Below, piece by piece: positions 51,575-62,765 of a stretch of 64,000 nucleotides of DNA. The stretch covers positions 1,364,001 through 1,428,000 of the forward strand of contig LT827128.1 of assembly GCA_900170005.1 (NCBI GenBank). The letters are read 5' to 3'. Within the stretch, counting starts at the first letter, position 1. The number at the start of each line of letters is the position of its first letter. The position numbers and the translations under genes are program-made. Below the pieces are notes generated by a model. The model ran no database searches, was not told the DNA's origin, and saw only the letters and a program-made list of their open reading frames with translations. This DNA comes from Gordonibacter massiliensis (ex Traore et al. 2017). Lineage in GTDB: Bacteria; Actinomycetota; Coriobacteriia; Coriobacteriales; Eggerthellaceae.

Positions 51575-51883
51575 CTAGGCCAGCATCGACAGGATGTTCT
51601 GCTTGGGCTGCACGCCCACGGCCTGCTTCTTCACCTGGCCGTTCTCGAACACGATGAGCGTGGGCACGCTCATGACGCCGTACTTCTGCGCGATGTCCGG
51701 GCTCTGGTCGATGTCCAGCTTGTACACGGACGCCTTGCCGGCCTGCTCGCTGGCGATCTCGTCGACCGTGGGGGCGAGCATCTTGCACGGGCCGCACCAC
51801 GTGGCGAAGAAGTCGACGAGCACGGGACCCTGCGCGTCGAGCACCTTGGACTGGAAATCGGAAGAAGAAACAACCTCGCTCAT
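51575..51883 (-). CDS. trxA: thioredoxin
   Basis: This 102-residue classical thioredoxin has VLVDFFATWCGPCKMLAPTV, with the WCGPC redox site at about residues 28-32, the cis-Pro loop MSVPTLIVFENGQ and C-terminal ILSMLA. The ATG at 51883 follows an AGGAGG-like site (AAGGAGGCTTTTC). It is reduced by TrxB; the two promoters share a specific spacer sequence. Confidence 0.97.
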   Translation of the reverse strand: MSEVVSSSDFQSKVLDAQGPVLVDFFATWCGPCKMLAPTVDEIASEQAGKASVYKLDIDQSPDIAQKYGVMSVPTLIVFENGQVKKQAVGVQPKQNILSMLA

Positions 51884-51989
51884 GAAAAGCCTCCTTATGT
51901 GTCCGAGCCGCTTGAGCGGCCGCGTCGCGGCGCCTGCGGCACCGCATCGCCGCGCCCGGCGGGCGCGCGATTCCTTCTGTTCTCCTCGT

Positions 51990-52017
51990 ATTGTAAACGC
52001 CTTCGCTCAACTGTGCA
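51990..52017 (-). promoter_or_regulatory. trxA promoter
   Basis: Minus-strand TGCACA (52017-52012) and TACAAT (51995-51990) are spaced 16 bases, with a spacer starting GTTGAGCGAAG. The rest of the 51884-52224 divergent region shows no further element. Confidence 0.6.
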
Positions 52018-52224
52018 TCTAATTGTTACGGTTTGGGGCATAAATCTTGGTTTTCCCGACATTTTCACGCGGCGAGCGGTTTGCGCGGCGAGCGCGCTCC
52101 ACCGTTGCTCCACAGCTCGGCCGCCCCGCACGGCGGGCAGGCCGACCTTGCGGTTCGCTTTCGGAAGGCGCCGCCGCATCCTCGCTGCGCTATAATGGGC
52201 GCGAGACGCAGAAAGGATGCCCGC

Positions 52225-53148
52225 ATGAGCGAAACGAACCCCCGCACCTCCCCTTCCCGAACCTCGGAAACCCGCGAGCCCGCCTGGCGCGGGCACGCCA
52301 CGGCGCCCGTCGACCTCGTGCTCGAGGGCGGCGCCATGCGCGGCCAGTTCACGGCCGGCGTGCTGGACGCCTTCATGGACCGCAAGCTCTTCTGCGAGCG
52401 CGTCATCGGCGTTTCGGCGGGGGCGCTTTGCGGCTACAACTACGTGGCCGGCGACGCGGGCCGCTCGTGCTACCTCAACGTGAAGTACGCGGGCGACTGG
52501 CGCTACCTCTCCATGAAGAGCTTCGTGCGCACGGGAAACGCCTGCGGCCGCGACTTCGCCTTCAACGTGATACCCAACCAGCTGGAACCCTTCGACTACG
52601 ACGCGTTCAACGGCTCGCCCCTGCGCCTGGTGGCCGTGTCGAGCGACCTGGACTCCGGCGAGGCCGACTACCACGAGTTCCACGACGCGCTGGACGACGT
52701 GCCCTACCTCATAGCCTCGTCGTCCATGCCGCTCGTGAGCCAGATCGTGGAGGTGGACGGCAAGCGCCTGCTCGACGGCGGCACGTGCGACAGCGTGCCC
52801 GTGCTCTACTCGCTGCTCACCGGCCCCGCCAAGCGCATCGTGGTGCTCACGCAGGACTCCGGCTACGTGAAGGGGCCGAACAAGCTCATGGCGCTTCTGC
52901 GCCAGCGCTACGGCGACTTCCCCTTCTACCTCGACAGGCTCCAGCACCGCCACTACGAGTACAACCGCCTGTACCGGGCCCTGCCGTGCCTGCACGACGA
53001 GGGGCTCATCTTCCTCATCAGGCCGCCCGAGCCCGTCACCGTGGCCAGCATGGAGAAGGACCCGGCCAAGCTCATGGCGCTCTACGAGCAGGGCTACGCC
53101 GAGGCCTTGCACGTCTGGCCCGCCCTCGAACGGTACCTGGCCGAATAG
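52225..53148 (+). CDS. patatin-like phospholipase
   Basis: The protein has 307 residues. The patatin domain opens VDLVLEGGAMRGQFTAGVLD (oxyanion loop), the nucleophile Ser lies in VIGVSAGALCGYN (GxSxG), and the catalytic Asp is in KRLLDGGTCDSVPV (DGG). This is the RssA/YjjU-like bacterial group of lipid acyl hydrolases, cytosolic with no signal peptide. I chose the ATG at 52225, after GAAAGGA, because the longer frame upstream has no conserved residues. Divergent from trxA. Confidence 0.92.
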   Translation: MSETNPRTSPSRTSETREPAWRGHATAPVDLVLEGGAMRGQFTAGVLDAFMDRKLFCERVIGVSAGALCGYNYVAGDAGRSCYLNVKYAGDWRYLSMKSFVRTGNACGRDFAFNVIPNQLEPFDYDAFNGSPLRLVAVSSDLDSGEADYHEFHDALDDVPYLIASSSMPLVSQIVEVDGKRLLDGGTCDSVPVLYSLLTGPAKRIVVLTQDSGYVKGPNKLMALLRQRYGDFPFYLDRLQHRHYEYNRLYRALPCLHDEGLIFLIRPPEPVTVASMEKDPAKLMALYEQGYAEALHVWPALERYLAE

Positions 53149-53333
53149 GCGGTTCGGAAGCCGTCGCCGCGGGCGGCGCGCTCCCTCCGCCAACGCGTGG
53201 TGTAGTGTTGGTGTGCTGCCTCGCCTACCATGGCGAGGGCATGCTTCCCCACCCCCTCGGCGCGGACGGGAAGCGGCCCCGCGGGGCGCGCTTTGCGCGA
53301 ACCCGAAGGAGCAACGACGACAGGAGGTTTCCC

Positions 53334-53798
53334 ATGAGCGTCAAAACGAACGGAACCGAGAGAACCGCCGCCCTGCCCCGCCTGCTCATGGCCGCGGCGC
53401 TGTGCGCCCTCGCGCTGGTCGCGGCGGCGTTGAGCTCGTGCGGCGGAGGCCAGGCGAAGTCCACCGTGGCGGTGACGCTGGAGAGCCAGGCCGGCACCGG
53501 CTACCAGTGGACCTACGTGGCGAGCCCCGACGACGTGTTCAAGGAGACGAGCCACGACACGAAGGCCGACGAGAGCAAGGCGGGCGGCACCGTCACGGAC
53601 ACCTTCACGTTCCAGGCCCAGAAGGGCACGGGCGACGGCGACGCGTCGATCACCTTCCTGCTGGAGCGCCCCTGGCTGAACGCCGAGGAGGACGAAGACG
53701 TGAGAACCGTCCAGTACGTGTTCAAGGTGAGCGACGACAAGAACGTCACGCTGTCCTACGCCAACGGCGAGAACGCCCCCGACCCCGTCATCTCGTGA
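53334..53798 (+). CDS. chagasin-type (I42) protease-inhibitor-like lipoprotein
   Basis: The protein has 154 residues. The signal peptide ends in the lipobox LSSC (VAAALSSCGGG), so it is a membrane lipoprotein. The mature part has GTGYQWTYVASPDD (the family's N-P-x-T-G-Y-x-W loop), TFTFQAQKGTGDGDASITF and ERPWLNAEEDEDVRTVQYVF (the R-P-W loop). All three cysteine-protease-contacting loops are present, though loop 1 lacks the usual NPTT. AGGAGG precedes the ATG. A target protease is not evident nearby. Confidence 0.85.
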   Translation: MSVKTNGTERTAALPRLLMAAALCALALVAAALSSCGGGQAKSTVAVTLESQAGTGYQWTYVASPDDVFKETSHDTKADESKAGGTVTDTFTFQAQKGTGDGDASITFLLERPWLNAEEDEDVRTVQYVFKVSDDKNVTLSYANGENAPDPVIS

Positions 53799-53940
53799 CC
53801 GCCGCGAGCTTCAACCGTTGCTCCAACCAACCCGCCGCGCGGATGCGGCGCGCCGGCGGCTGTCATAATTGGGAAAACACCGCGCCCCGCCGCCTGGTCC
53901 GGGCGCGGCATAGGCAACGGGCATCGGGAAGAAGAGGCGC

Positions 53941-55845
53941 ATGGGCAAGCGAATCACCTGGCGCGCGAACGCGCTCATCTGCATCATCATCCTGCTGGGT
54001 TTCGCGCTCACCTCCTACATCAGCTACCACTCGAACCGCGAGGCGTTCGAGCAGGACGCGGAGCGCGTGTCGCAGCTCACGTCCGAAGGCATCGCGCGCG
54101 ACATCGACGCGCAGTTCACGCGGCCCATCGACGTGTCGCTCACCATGGCGAACGACAGCCTGCTCAAGGAGTACCTGACCGTCGAGCGCGAGCACCTCGA
54201 CGACGCGGACTACCTGGAGTCGCTGCGCGCGTACTTGGACGCCTACCGGGCGAAGTACGGGTACGACTCCGTGTTCCTAGCCTCCGCCGCCACGGCGCGC
54301 TACTACCATTTCAACGGCCTCGACCGCATGCTCGACGACCGGGGCAATCCGGAGAACGACTGGTACCACGCCTTCCTTGCCGGCGGCGAGGAGTACGCGC
54401 TCAACATCGACAACGACGAGGCCACCGACGACGCCATCACCGTGTTCATCAACTGCCGCATCCTCGACGAGGACGGCGGCACGCTCGGCATCGTGGGCGT
54501 GGGCTTCCGCATCGACGACCTGCGCGGGCTGTTCTCCGCTTACGAGGAGCAGACCGGCACGAAGGCGTACCTCGTGGACGGCGCGGGCACCGTCGAGGTG
54601 GCCACCGACGGCTCGGACGACGGGCATACGAACCTGTTCGCACAGGGCGCTTTCGCCGGCTTCGACGAGCAGGTGACGGCCAGCCGCGAGGAGGATCGGA
54701 GCCTGTGGTACTCCACGGACGAAGGATCGGGGTACCTCGTGGCCCAGTACATCCCCTACCTTGACTGGTTCCTCGTGGTCGATCACGACACGTCGGAACT
54801 CGACGCGCAGACCGCCCGGCAGTTCGCGCTGGCCGCCGCGGTGATCGCAGGGGTGGTCGCACTGGTGCTGGTGGCCACCACGAGCATATTCCGCCGCTAC
54901 AACGAGCTCATCGTGAAGCAGACGGCTGCGGCCGAGCAGGAGCACAAGTCCCTGTTCCAAGAGGCGGCCGAGCAGCTCTACGACAACATCTACGAGATCG
55001 ACGTCACGCACGACCGCGCCGCGAGCGAGGAAACGGAGCAGTACTTCCAAAGCCTGGGCGTGCCGCCGAACACGCCGTTCAGCAAGGCGCTGGCCGTCAT
55101 CGCCGAGAAGCAGGTCAAAGAGGAGTTCCGCCAGCGCTACCTCGACACGTTCGCGCCCGCGGCGGTGCTCGAGGCCTACGCGCGCGACGAGGACGGCCTC
55201 ACCTACGAGTTCATGATGTCCGACGACGACGGGGCGTACTCCTGGATGCGCATCAACGCGCACCTGTTCACCTGGAGCGACGACGGCTCGGTTCGCATGC
55301 TGGTGTACCGGCAGAACGTCGACGAGGAGAAGCGCCGCGAGCACGCCATGATCGAGCAGATGCAGCGCGACTCCCTCACGGGGCTCTACAACAAGGCGGC
55401 CACGCAGGAGCGCATCCGCGACCGCCTGGCCGCAGCGCCCGACGACCCGTTCGCCTTCCTCATCTTGGACGTCGACGACTTCAAGTCGGTGAACGACCGT
55501 CACGGGCACAGCGCGGGGGACACGGTGCTCACGGAGTTCGCGCGGGCCGTGAGCGGCCAGTTCCGCCGCGACGACGTGGTGGGCCGCATCGGAGGAGACG
55601 AGTTCGCGGCGTTCCTGTCCGTGCCGGACGTCGCGGCCGCGCGGAAGAAGGCGGCCGAGCTCGTGGAGGCGCTGCGTATGGACGTGGAGACCGACGCCGG
55701 AACGTGCCGCCTGTCGGCCAGCGTGGGCGTCGCGCTCGCTCCCGCCTGCGGGCGCGACTTCGAAGCGCTGTACCGCCGGGCCGACCGCGCGCTGTACCGG
55801 GCCAAGGCGCTCGGCAAGGACTGCTTCGTGCTCGACGAGGGCTGA
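53941..55845 (+). CDS. Cache-domain diguanylate cyclase (GGDEF)
   Basis: The protein has 634 residues. TM1 is at about 9-29 (ALICIIILLGFALTSYISYH). The extracellular double-Cache-like domain (about 35-280) includes KYGYDSVFLASAATARYYHF and LDWFLVVDHD, and TM2 is at about 283-306. A cytoplasmic PAS-like segment (about 330-465) follows, then the GGDEF domain (about 470-634): DSLTGLYNKAATQERI, ILDVDDFKSVNDRHGHSAGD and the intact RIGGDEFAAFLS. It makes c-di-GMP in response to an external small ligand. No EAL or PilZ gene is nearby. The start has GGGAAGAAGAGG upstream. Confidence 0.93.
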   Translation: MGKRITWRANALICIIILLGFALTSYISYHSNREAFEQDAERVSQLTSEGIARDIDAQFTRPIDVSLTMANDSLLKEYLTVEREHLDDADYLESLRAYLDAYRAKYGYDSVFLASAATARYYHFNGLDRMLDDRGNPENDWYHAFLAGGEEYALNIDNDEATDDAITVFINCRILDEDGGTLGIVGVGFRIDDLRGLFSAYEEQTGTKAYLVDGAGTVEVATDGSDDGHTNLFAQGAFAGFDEQVTASREEDRSLWYSTDEGSGYLVAQYIPYLDWFLVVDHDTSELDAQTARQFALAAAVIAGVVALVLVATTSIFRRYNELIVKQTAAAEQEHKSLFQEAAEQLYDNIYEIDVTHDRAASEETEQYFQSLGVPPNTPFSKALAVIAEKQVKEEFRQRYLDTFAPAAVLEAYARDEDGLTYEFMMSDDDGAYSWMRINAHLFTWSDDGSVRMLVYRQNVDEEKRREHAMIEQMQRDSLTGLYNKAATQERIRDRLAAAPDDPFAFLILDVDDFKSVNDRHGHSAGDTVLTEFARAVSGQFRRDDVVGRIGGDEFAAFLSVPDVAAARKKAAELVEALRMDVETDAGTCRLSASVGVALAPACGRDFEALYRRADRALYRAKALGKDCFVLDEG

Positions 55846-55966
55846 GGCCGGGGCTGCGAGGGACGCCGAAACGCGTCATACGCGCGAGAGGTTCGCGAGC
55901 GAACCGGGCGCTCGCGTCCACGCTCAACCCCGAGCGTATGGGCCGCCTTGGACGCAAAGCGCCGGC

Positions 55967-56881
55967 TCAGCCCTCGTCCTCGGCGTCCCCCTCCTGCGCC
56001 TCATCGGCTTCCCGCCCCGCTTCCGGCGCACAGGCGCCGTCCTCGCGCTCCGTCTGGCGCTCGCGCCTGCGGCTCCGCGCGTCCTGGGCGCGGAACTCGG
56101 ACACGAACCCCGCCGAGAAGATGCCGGCCGGAATGGCCACCACGCCGATGGAGAGCACCATGGTGAGGAACCCGATGAGGCGCCCCGCCGCCGTCACGGG
56201 CACGAGGTCGCCGTACCCCGTGGTGGTGATGGTGGTCATGGCCCAGTACATGCCGGTGAGCACGCTGTCGAACTTCTCGGGCTGCACGGGATGCTCAACC
56301 TCGTACATGAGCACGCTCGCCGTGACGGTGAGCAGCGCCAGCACCATGAACGCGGCGATTATCTCGTGGCGGCGCTTCTCGAACACGCGCGAGATGGAGC
56401 GCAGGCCGCGCATGTAGCGCGACAGCTTGATAAGGCGCAGCAAGCGGATGATGCGCGCGGCGTTGAGCATGGAGGCCGACACCGGCACCACGAGCACCAA
56501 CAGCCCCGGAAGGAACGCCAGCAAGTCGATGAGCCCCATGGGCGAAAGCGCGTAGCCCACCCGGGCGCGTGCGGGAGTGCGGCCGGGGCGCGCGAGGTCG
56601 GCCACCCACAGACGGGCCGCGTACTCCACCGCGAAGCAGACGCTCGATGCGAGACCGAACGCGAGCAGCACCTGCGACACCCCCGTCGACACGTCCACCT
56701 GAGGCTCGGTGAACACGAGCAGGGCATTCGCCACGATGAGCGCGAACAGCGCGATGCCGAGCACCCGCGCCGCGCCGTGGGCCCGACGCACGTCCTCGAG
56801 CGCGAAGAACGTCTGCCGCTTGAACGCGGAAGCCTGCGCCCAGCGGGCGGATTCGCCTTGCTTTTTCCTGTCGTTGGTCAT
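55967..56881 (-). CDS. voltage-gated-like potassium channel
   Basis: This 304-residue protein has six TM helices. S4 is basic: NAARIIRLLRLIKLSRYMRG. The pore is GMYWAMTTITTTGYGDLVPV with the TTGYGD filter. The C-terminal tail is charged (SRRRERQTEREDGACAPEAG) and lacks an RCK domain. The ATG at 56881 is preceded by AGGTATACTGG, a weak site. Convergent with the GGDEF gene; the YbjQ gene follows upstream on the same strand after 62 bases. Confidence 0.93.
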   Translation of the reverse strand: MTNDRKKQGESARWAQASAFKRQTFFALEDVRRAHGAARVLGIALFALIVANALLVFTEPQVDVSTGVSQVLLAFGLASSVCFAVEYAARLWVADLARPGRTPARARVGYALSPMGLIDLLAFLPGLLVLVVPVSASMLNAARIIRLLRLIKLSRYMRGLRSISRVFEKRRHEIIAAFMVLALLTVTASVLMYEVEHPVQPEKFDSVLTGMYWAMTTITTTGYGDLVPVTAAGRLIGFLTMVLSIGVVAIPAGIFSAGFVSEFRAQDARSRRRERQTEREDGACAPEAGREADEAQEGDAEDEG

Positions 56882-56943
56882 AAGGCCAGTATACCTGATG
56901 CCCGCGCCCTTCAGAACAAACGGCCGCGCGGGCCCGACTCCGT

Positions 56944-57267
56944 CTACGCCTGCGCGAGGGTCACGGCCGTGCCGGAGGCGGTGACCATGAGCATGTTGCC
57001 CTGGCCGAGTACCTCGTAGTCCATGTCCACGCCCACCACGGCATGCGCGCCGAGCGCCGTCGCGCGCTGCTCCAGCTCCTGCAGCGCCTCGGTGCGCGCC
57101 TGCAAAAGCTCCTGCTCGTAGCCCTCGCTGCGACCTCCCACGATGTTGCGGATGCCCGCGCCGAAGTCGCGCAGGAAGTTGATGCCGGTGATGACCTCCC
57201 CGAACACGATGCCGTAGTACCCGGTGACGCGATAGCCCTCGACGGAGGGCGTGGTGGTGACGATCAT
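56944..57267 (-). CDS. YbjQ/UPF0145 family protein
   Basis: This 107-residue protein starts [60 protein letters not shown] and [20 protein letters not shown] follow the YbjQ pattern throughout. These form small oligomers sometimes annotated as heavy-metal-binding; function is not established. AGGAG precedes the ATG by eight bases. Confidence 0.93.
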   Translation of the reverse strand: MIVTTTPSVEGYRVTGYYGIVFGEVITGINFLRDFGAGIRNIVGGRSEGYEQELLQARTEALQELEQRATALGAHAVVGVDMDYEVLGQGNMLMVTASGTAVTLAQA

Positions 57268-57477
57268 AGGGTTCGCTCCTGTCCTCGTTCGCTGAGCGCG
57301 CGGCCCATCGGCCGGAAACGCGCGCAACCCAGTCTACCACGTCGCAGCGGCCGCACCGAAGGACGTGGAAGAACGGCGAATCGGGAGCGTTCGCGAAGGA
57401 TGCTCGTCCCGCAGGGCGAAGGTGTACAATGAGCGGGATTCACCGGTTTCGCACCCGTGCCCGAAAGGCCCCGACCC

Positions 57478-59184
57478 ATGCCCGTCGACCTCATATCGCT
57501 CGCCATCATCGCGCTCGTCGCGGCGGCGTGCCCCATCCTCGCAAAGCTCATACCCGGCAAGCTCGTCCCCGAAACGGTGTTCCTGCTCATCGCCGGCGCG
57601 GTGCTCGGGCCGAACCTCGTGGGCGCCATCGAGCTCACCGAATCGGTGGGACTGCTGTCCGATCTGGGTCTGGCCTTCCTGTTCCTGCTGGCAGGCTACG
57701 AGATCAACCCGAAGAGCCTCACCGGCTCCCAGGGCAAGCGGGGCCTGGCAACCTGGGCCGTGTCCATCGTGCTGGCCTTTTTGTTCGTGCATTTCGCCGG
57801 CAGGCTGTTCGACAACGAGCTGGAATCGGTGGCAGTGGCCATCGCGCTCACCACGACGGCGCTGGGTACGCTCATGCCCATTTTGAAGGAGCGCGAGCTC
57901 ATGGGCACGCGCGTGGGTGAGTCCGTCCTGGCCTACGGGACGTGGGGCGAACTCTGCCCGGTGCTGGCCATGGCGCTGTTGCTGTCGACGCGCGCCGAGT
58001 GGAAGACCATCCTCATCCTGTTGGCGTTCGCGGCGCTCTGCGTGCTCGTGGCCGTGGTGCCCGCCAAGGCGAAGAAGGCCGGCCACAAGCTGTTCAACTT
58101 CCTCACCGCGAACGCCGAGGGAACGTCGCAGACCATGATGCGCGTGACCGTGCTCTTGCTCGTGGGGCTGGTGGCGCTTTCGGCCGCGTTCGACCTCGAC
58201 ATCGTGCTGGGAGCGTTCGCGTCGGGCTTCGTGCTGCGCTACATCATCCCCGAGGGCGACCATGCGCTCGAGCACAAGCTCGACGGCGTGGCCTACGGCT
58301 TCCTCATACCCATCTTCTTCGTGGTGTCCGGCGCGAAGATCGACCTTCTGGCCGTGTTCCAGCAGCCCGCGCTGCTCGTGGGCTTCATCGTGCTGCTGTT
58401 GCTCATACGCGCCGTGCCCATATTCGCGGCGCTCTCCACCGGCAAGGACACGCGCGACATCTCGTCGCACAACCGCTTGACCATCGCCCTGTACTGCACC
58501 ACGGCGCTCCCCATCATCGTGGCCGTGACGTCGGTGGCCGTGAGCGCGGGCGCCATGCCGCAGGAAACGGCCAGCGTGCTGGTGGCCGCCGGCGCCATCA
58601 CCGTGTTCCTCATGCCGCTTTTGGGATCGCTCACCTACCGCGTGGCCGACGCGAAGCCCATCGAAGCCGTGCGCGAGATCGCGCGCAACCCGCGCGACAT
58701 CGGCGACATCCTGCGCGAGCACTGGGAGCTGGAGCGCTTGCTGGCCCGCCAAGAGGCCGCCGCCCGCCTGGCGACCCGGCGCGACCGGCACGAGGGCCGC
58801 GAAACGCCGTGGGAGGATATCGCGTTCGGCCTGCAGCGCTCGTCGGCGCGCAAGCGGGCGCTGGACGAGGCGCTGGACTTGGCCGCGCAGGAGATGTCCG
58901 CGAAGAAGGCCGCGGCCGGCGAATCCGTGAACGAGCATGTGGCGCCTCTGGCGGAGCGGCGGCTGCAGCAGCGGGAGGAGCGGAGGCGGCGCATGGCCGA
59001 GCGCGCCGTGCGCGAGTACCACCGCCGCATGAAGGAGATGGGCAACGCGGCCGAGCGCATGGGCATCGACCGCGAGGAGGCGCGCCGCATGTTCGAGGGC
59101 GCGCGGGACGCCCGCGCGTCCCTCCTACGCGAATTGCACGAAGAGCCCCGCCGCGACGACGAGGAAGAAGATCCCCGAGCCTAG
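57478..59184 (+). CDS. CPA2-family cation/proton antiporter with Arg-rich C-terminal tail
   Basis: This 568-residue protein has about twelve TM helices: PGKLVPETVFLLIAGAVLGP, LSDLGLAFLFLLAGYEINPK, ALTTTALGTLMPILKERELM and FLIPIFFVVSGAKIDLLAVF are CPA2/KefB-like. The last 170 residues are cytosolic, rich in Arg/Glu/Ala and probably coiled-coil (RLQQREERRRRMAERAVREY). I chose the ATG at 57478, after GAAAGG, over an in-frame GTG 21 bases upstream. No TrkA-N domain is present. Probable role: Na+ or K+/H+ exchange. Confidence 0.9.
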   Translation: MPVDLISLAIIALVAAACPILAKLIPGKLVPETVFLLIAGAVLGPNLVGAIELTESVGLLSDLGLAFLFLLAGYEINPKSLTGSQGKRGLATWAVSIVLAFLFVHFAGRLFDNELESVAVAIALTTTALGTLMPILKERELMGTRVGESVLAYGTWGELCPVLAMALLLSTRAEWKTILILLAFAALCVLVAVVPAKAKKAGHKLFNFLTANAEGTSQTMMRVTVLLLVGLVALSAAFDLDIVLGAFASGFVLRYIIPEGDHALEHKLDGVAYGFLIPIFFVVSGAKIDLLAVFQQPALLVGFIVLLLLIRAVPIFAALSTGKDTRDISSHNRLTIALYCTTALPIIVAVTSVAVSAGAMPQETASVLVAAGAITVFLMPLLGSLTYRVADAKPIEAVREIARNPRDIGDILREHWELERLLARQEAAARLATRRDRHEGRETPWEDIAFGLQRSSARKRALDEALDLAAQEMSAKKAAAGESVNEHVAPLAERRLQQREERRRRMAERAVREYHRRMKEMGNAAERMGIDREEARRMFEGARDARASLLRELHEEPRRDDEEEDPRA

Positions 59185-59218
59185 CCGGCGCATCGCGCGT
59201 GCGCAGGCTGGAAACCGA

Positions 59219-59507
59219 CTACCGGGAGTCCTCGCGTTCGGATTCTTCGCGGGCGGCGTGGAGCGCCCAAACGACGAACAGGTCGACCAAAACGATGATC
59301 GCGCCCGCGAAAGCGAGCATTCCGTCGTTTTCGGGCCACTGCCTGTCCGGTGGCGGCGGAGCCCCTTTCGCGCTTCGAGAGAGCCGAAGCCCCTGCGAGC
59401 ACGTGCCTCCAACGGCCGCGAGCCATCTGCACGCCCGCGACGACGAAGACGAGCCCCATCAGCAATATGCCCGCCACGAACACCGCAAGGCCCCAACCGA
59501 ACCCCAT
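59219..59507 (-). pseudogene. two-TM membrane protein gene with a frameshift
   Basis: From the ATG at 59507 (GAGGGGG site) the first frame gives MGFGWGLAVFVAGILLMGLV and AGASALSKRE. Near 59365 (a GCGAAAGGGGC run) the plausible protein moves to another frame, which continues APPPPDRQWPENDGMLAFAG, then IIVLVDLFVVWALHAAREES and stops at 59219. The two halves together make a sensible DUF3784-like two-helix protein; neither alone does. Either a real one-base indel or a sequencing error. Confidence 0.6.
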
Positions 59508-59521
59508 GTGCCAACCCCCTC

Positions 59522-59554
59522 AAACGAAGCGCCCCGCCGTTGAGGGCGAGGCGC
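59522..59554 (-). terminator. intrinsic terminator after the DUF5105-like lipoprotein gene
   Basis: On the minus strand GCGCCTCGCC pairs with GGCGGGGCGC (one G-T pair) around CTCAAC and is followed by TTCGTTTG. It lies about 115 bases after the stop at 59671 and just before the frameshifted gene. Confidence 0.6.
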
Positions 59555-59670
59555 GCGTTCCGTCATGTTCGAGCAAGCACGGAAATCATCCTGGAAGAAC
59601 GGAACAGGCGATCCGCCGTGCGCCTTCGTCCAGAATAGCATACCTGAAGCCGCATTCCCCCGGTGCGGCG

Positions 59671-60228
59671 CTACCCCAGAAGGGCGCCGGCTATGTTGCG
59701 CTCGGCCGAGGCGGTGGGCGACCAGGTGTTGTTCGCGAGCTCGTAGTCGAGCACGATCGGCTCGGTCTCGGTGGGCTCGATGCCCGCCAAGGCGGTCATG
59801 ACGGTTTCGCCGATCTTCTGGTTCATGGCGCTCCGGTCGAGCTCCGCGAAGGACTCGTCGCCCATGAGCTGGTCGGCCGCATCTTGCAGCGCCTTCTCGT
59901 AGGCGGAGAAGCTCTTGCACGTGAGCACGACGGTGACCTGCGCCTTGTCGCCGTCGACCGTGACGTCGTCGATGCGGTAGTCGAAGCCGTTCAGGTAGGC
60001 CTTCATGAACTCGTTCGCGTCGAGGCCGTACACTTCCAGCCCAGACATGTTCGCGCCGGACACGATCTCGGCCATGGCCGCATCGTCCTGGTTCTTCAGG
60101 CCGTCCAGCTCCTGGGTCACGCCGTCGCGGATGACCTCCTCGCTGCTCGGGCCGCAGCCCGCCAGCATCCCCAGGCACACCGTCATGAGCGCGGCGATGC
60201 ACGCGACGGCTATTCTCCTTTTCCTCAT
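59671..60228 (-). CDS. DUF5105-like lipoprotein
   Basis: The protein has 185 residues. The signal peptide RRIAVACIAALMTVCLGMLAGC ends in the lipobox LAGC. The mature part has VIRDGVTQELDGLKNQDDAA, GLDANEFMKAYLNGFDYRID and VTVVLTCKSFSAYEKALQDA, the pattern of small DUF5105/DUF4878-like lipoproteins common in Coriobacteriia and clostridia. GAGAGGA precedes the ATG. It probably sits on the outer face of the membrane; the ligand is unknown. It follows thrS by 264 bases. Confidence 0.78.
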   Translation of the reverse strand: MRKRRIAVACIAALMTVCLGMLAGCGPSSEEVIRDGVTQELDGLKNQDDAAMAEIVSGANMSGLEVYGLDANEFMKAYLNGFDYRIDDVTVDGDKAQVTVVLTCKSFSAYEKALQDAADQLMGDESFAELDRSAMNQKIGETVMTALAGIEPTETEPIVLDYELANNTWSPTASAERNIAGALLG

Positions 60229-60492
60229 ACCAATCCTCTCCCATAGGTTACAACGGCTCGCGAAGTATGACGAGCCCGCACAGTATAGCGGTATCGGCAC
60301 ACGCCACGAGAAAACGCAAGAGGCTGTATCGAAAACGTTGATAAAGCGTCCCCAGATCGAATACACCCCCTGAACGGCGAATGCCGACAACCAGGGCAGT
60401 CGTCGACATTCGTGGTATTGCGCAATTATACGGTTTTCGAAGCGCCGAGGCGACCCTCCCCCTTCGACAAAACGGCGAAGGCCGCGAAAGCC
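60229..60492. other. thrS to lipoprotein gap
   Basis: A hairpin of 11 bp with one mismatch, CGAATGCCGAC (60379-60389) and GTCGACATTCG (60403-60413), lies here, with a minus-strand TATAAT at 60425-60430 that may belong to the lipoprotein promoter. GGCTGTATCGAAAACG near 60310 resembles the outer end of repeat family 1. No gene. Confidence 0.4.
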
Positions 60493-62406
<1,914 letters not shown>

Positions 62407-62765
62407 GATGGTTCCTTTCCTGCCGGGTGCAGACAAAGCACCTGCATCGATTGAGGCCGCGTCTTGAGTGCGCGACCGTGTCCAGTATGCCACGAACGGC
62501 CTGGCGGCCAGCCGCGTCCACGATTTCAACAAACGCCGGATCGGGTGAAACGGCACGATCCGCTCCATCAGGACCCCGCGCCCGGCACGATGGAAACGGG
62601 CCATGATCCTGCCTTGTGAATAAATGCTATGGGAAAAGCAACAGATAGGTGACAGGAACGGCACCGGCGTCTCCTTCCCGTTACCATAGGGCCTCGCAAA
62701 ATACTAAAGCGATTTACTAGAAATTAGAGAAAGCGCACTGAAGCGCTGGACGTGGAACGGAATCG
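62407..62765. other. divergent region between thrS and a surface-protein gene
   Basis: No gene with ribosome site and bias is seen. An AT-rich patch at about 62695-62735 includes AAAATACTAAAG, a possible plus-strand -10. A short inverted repeat AGCGC/GCGCT flanks CTGAA near 62740. I see no T-box or terminator features for thrS. Confidence 0.35.

Noticed and set aside
59360-59372. AAAGGGG as a programmed -1 frameshift site in the small membrane gene
   Set aside because: The heptamer is not in the X-XXY-YYZ phase relative to the incoming frame, and no downstream structure is obvious. A simple indel is preferred.
62407-62664. 86-codon in-frame upstream extension of thrS
   Set aside because: ThrS starts with the TGS domain at MNIVLPDGS and has a good ribosome site there; the extension is Arg-rich and unlike any synthetase domain.
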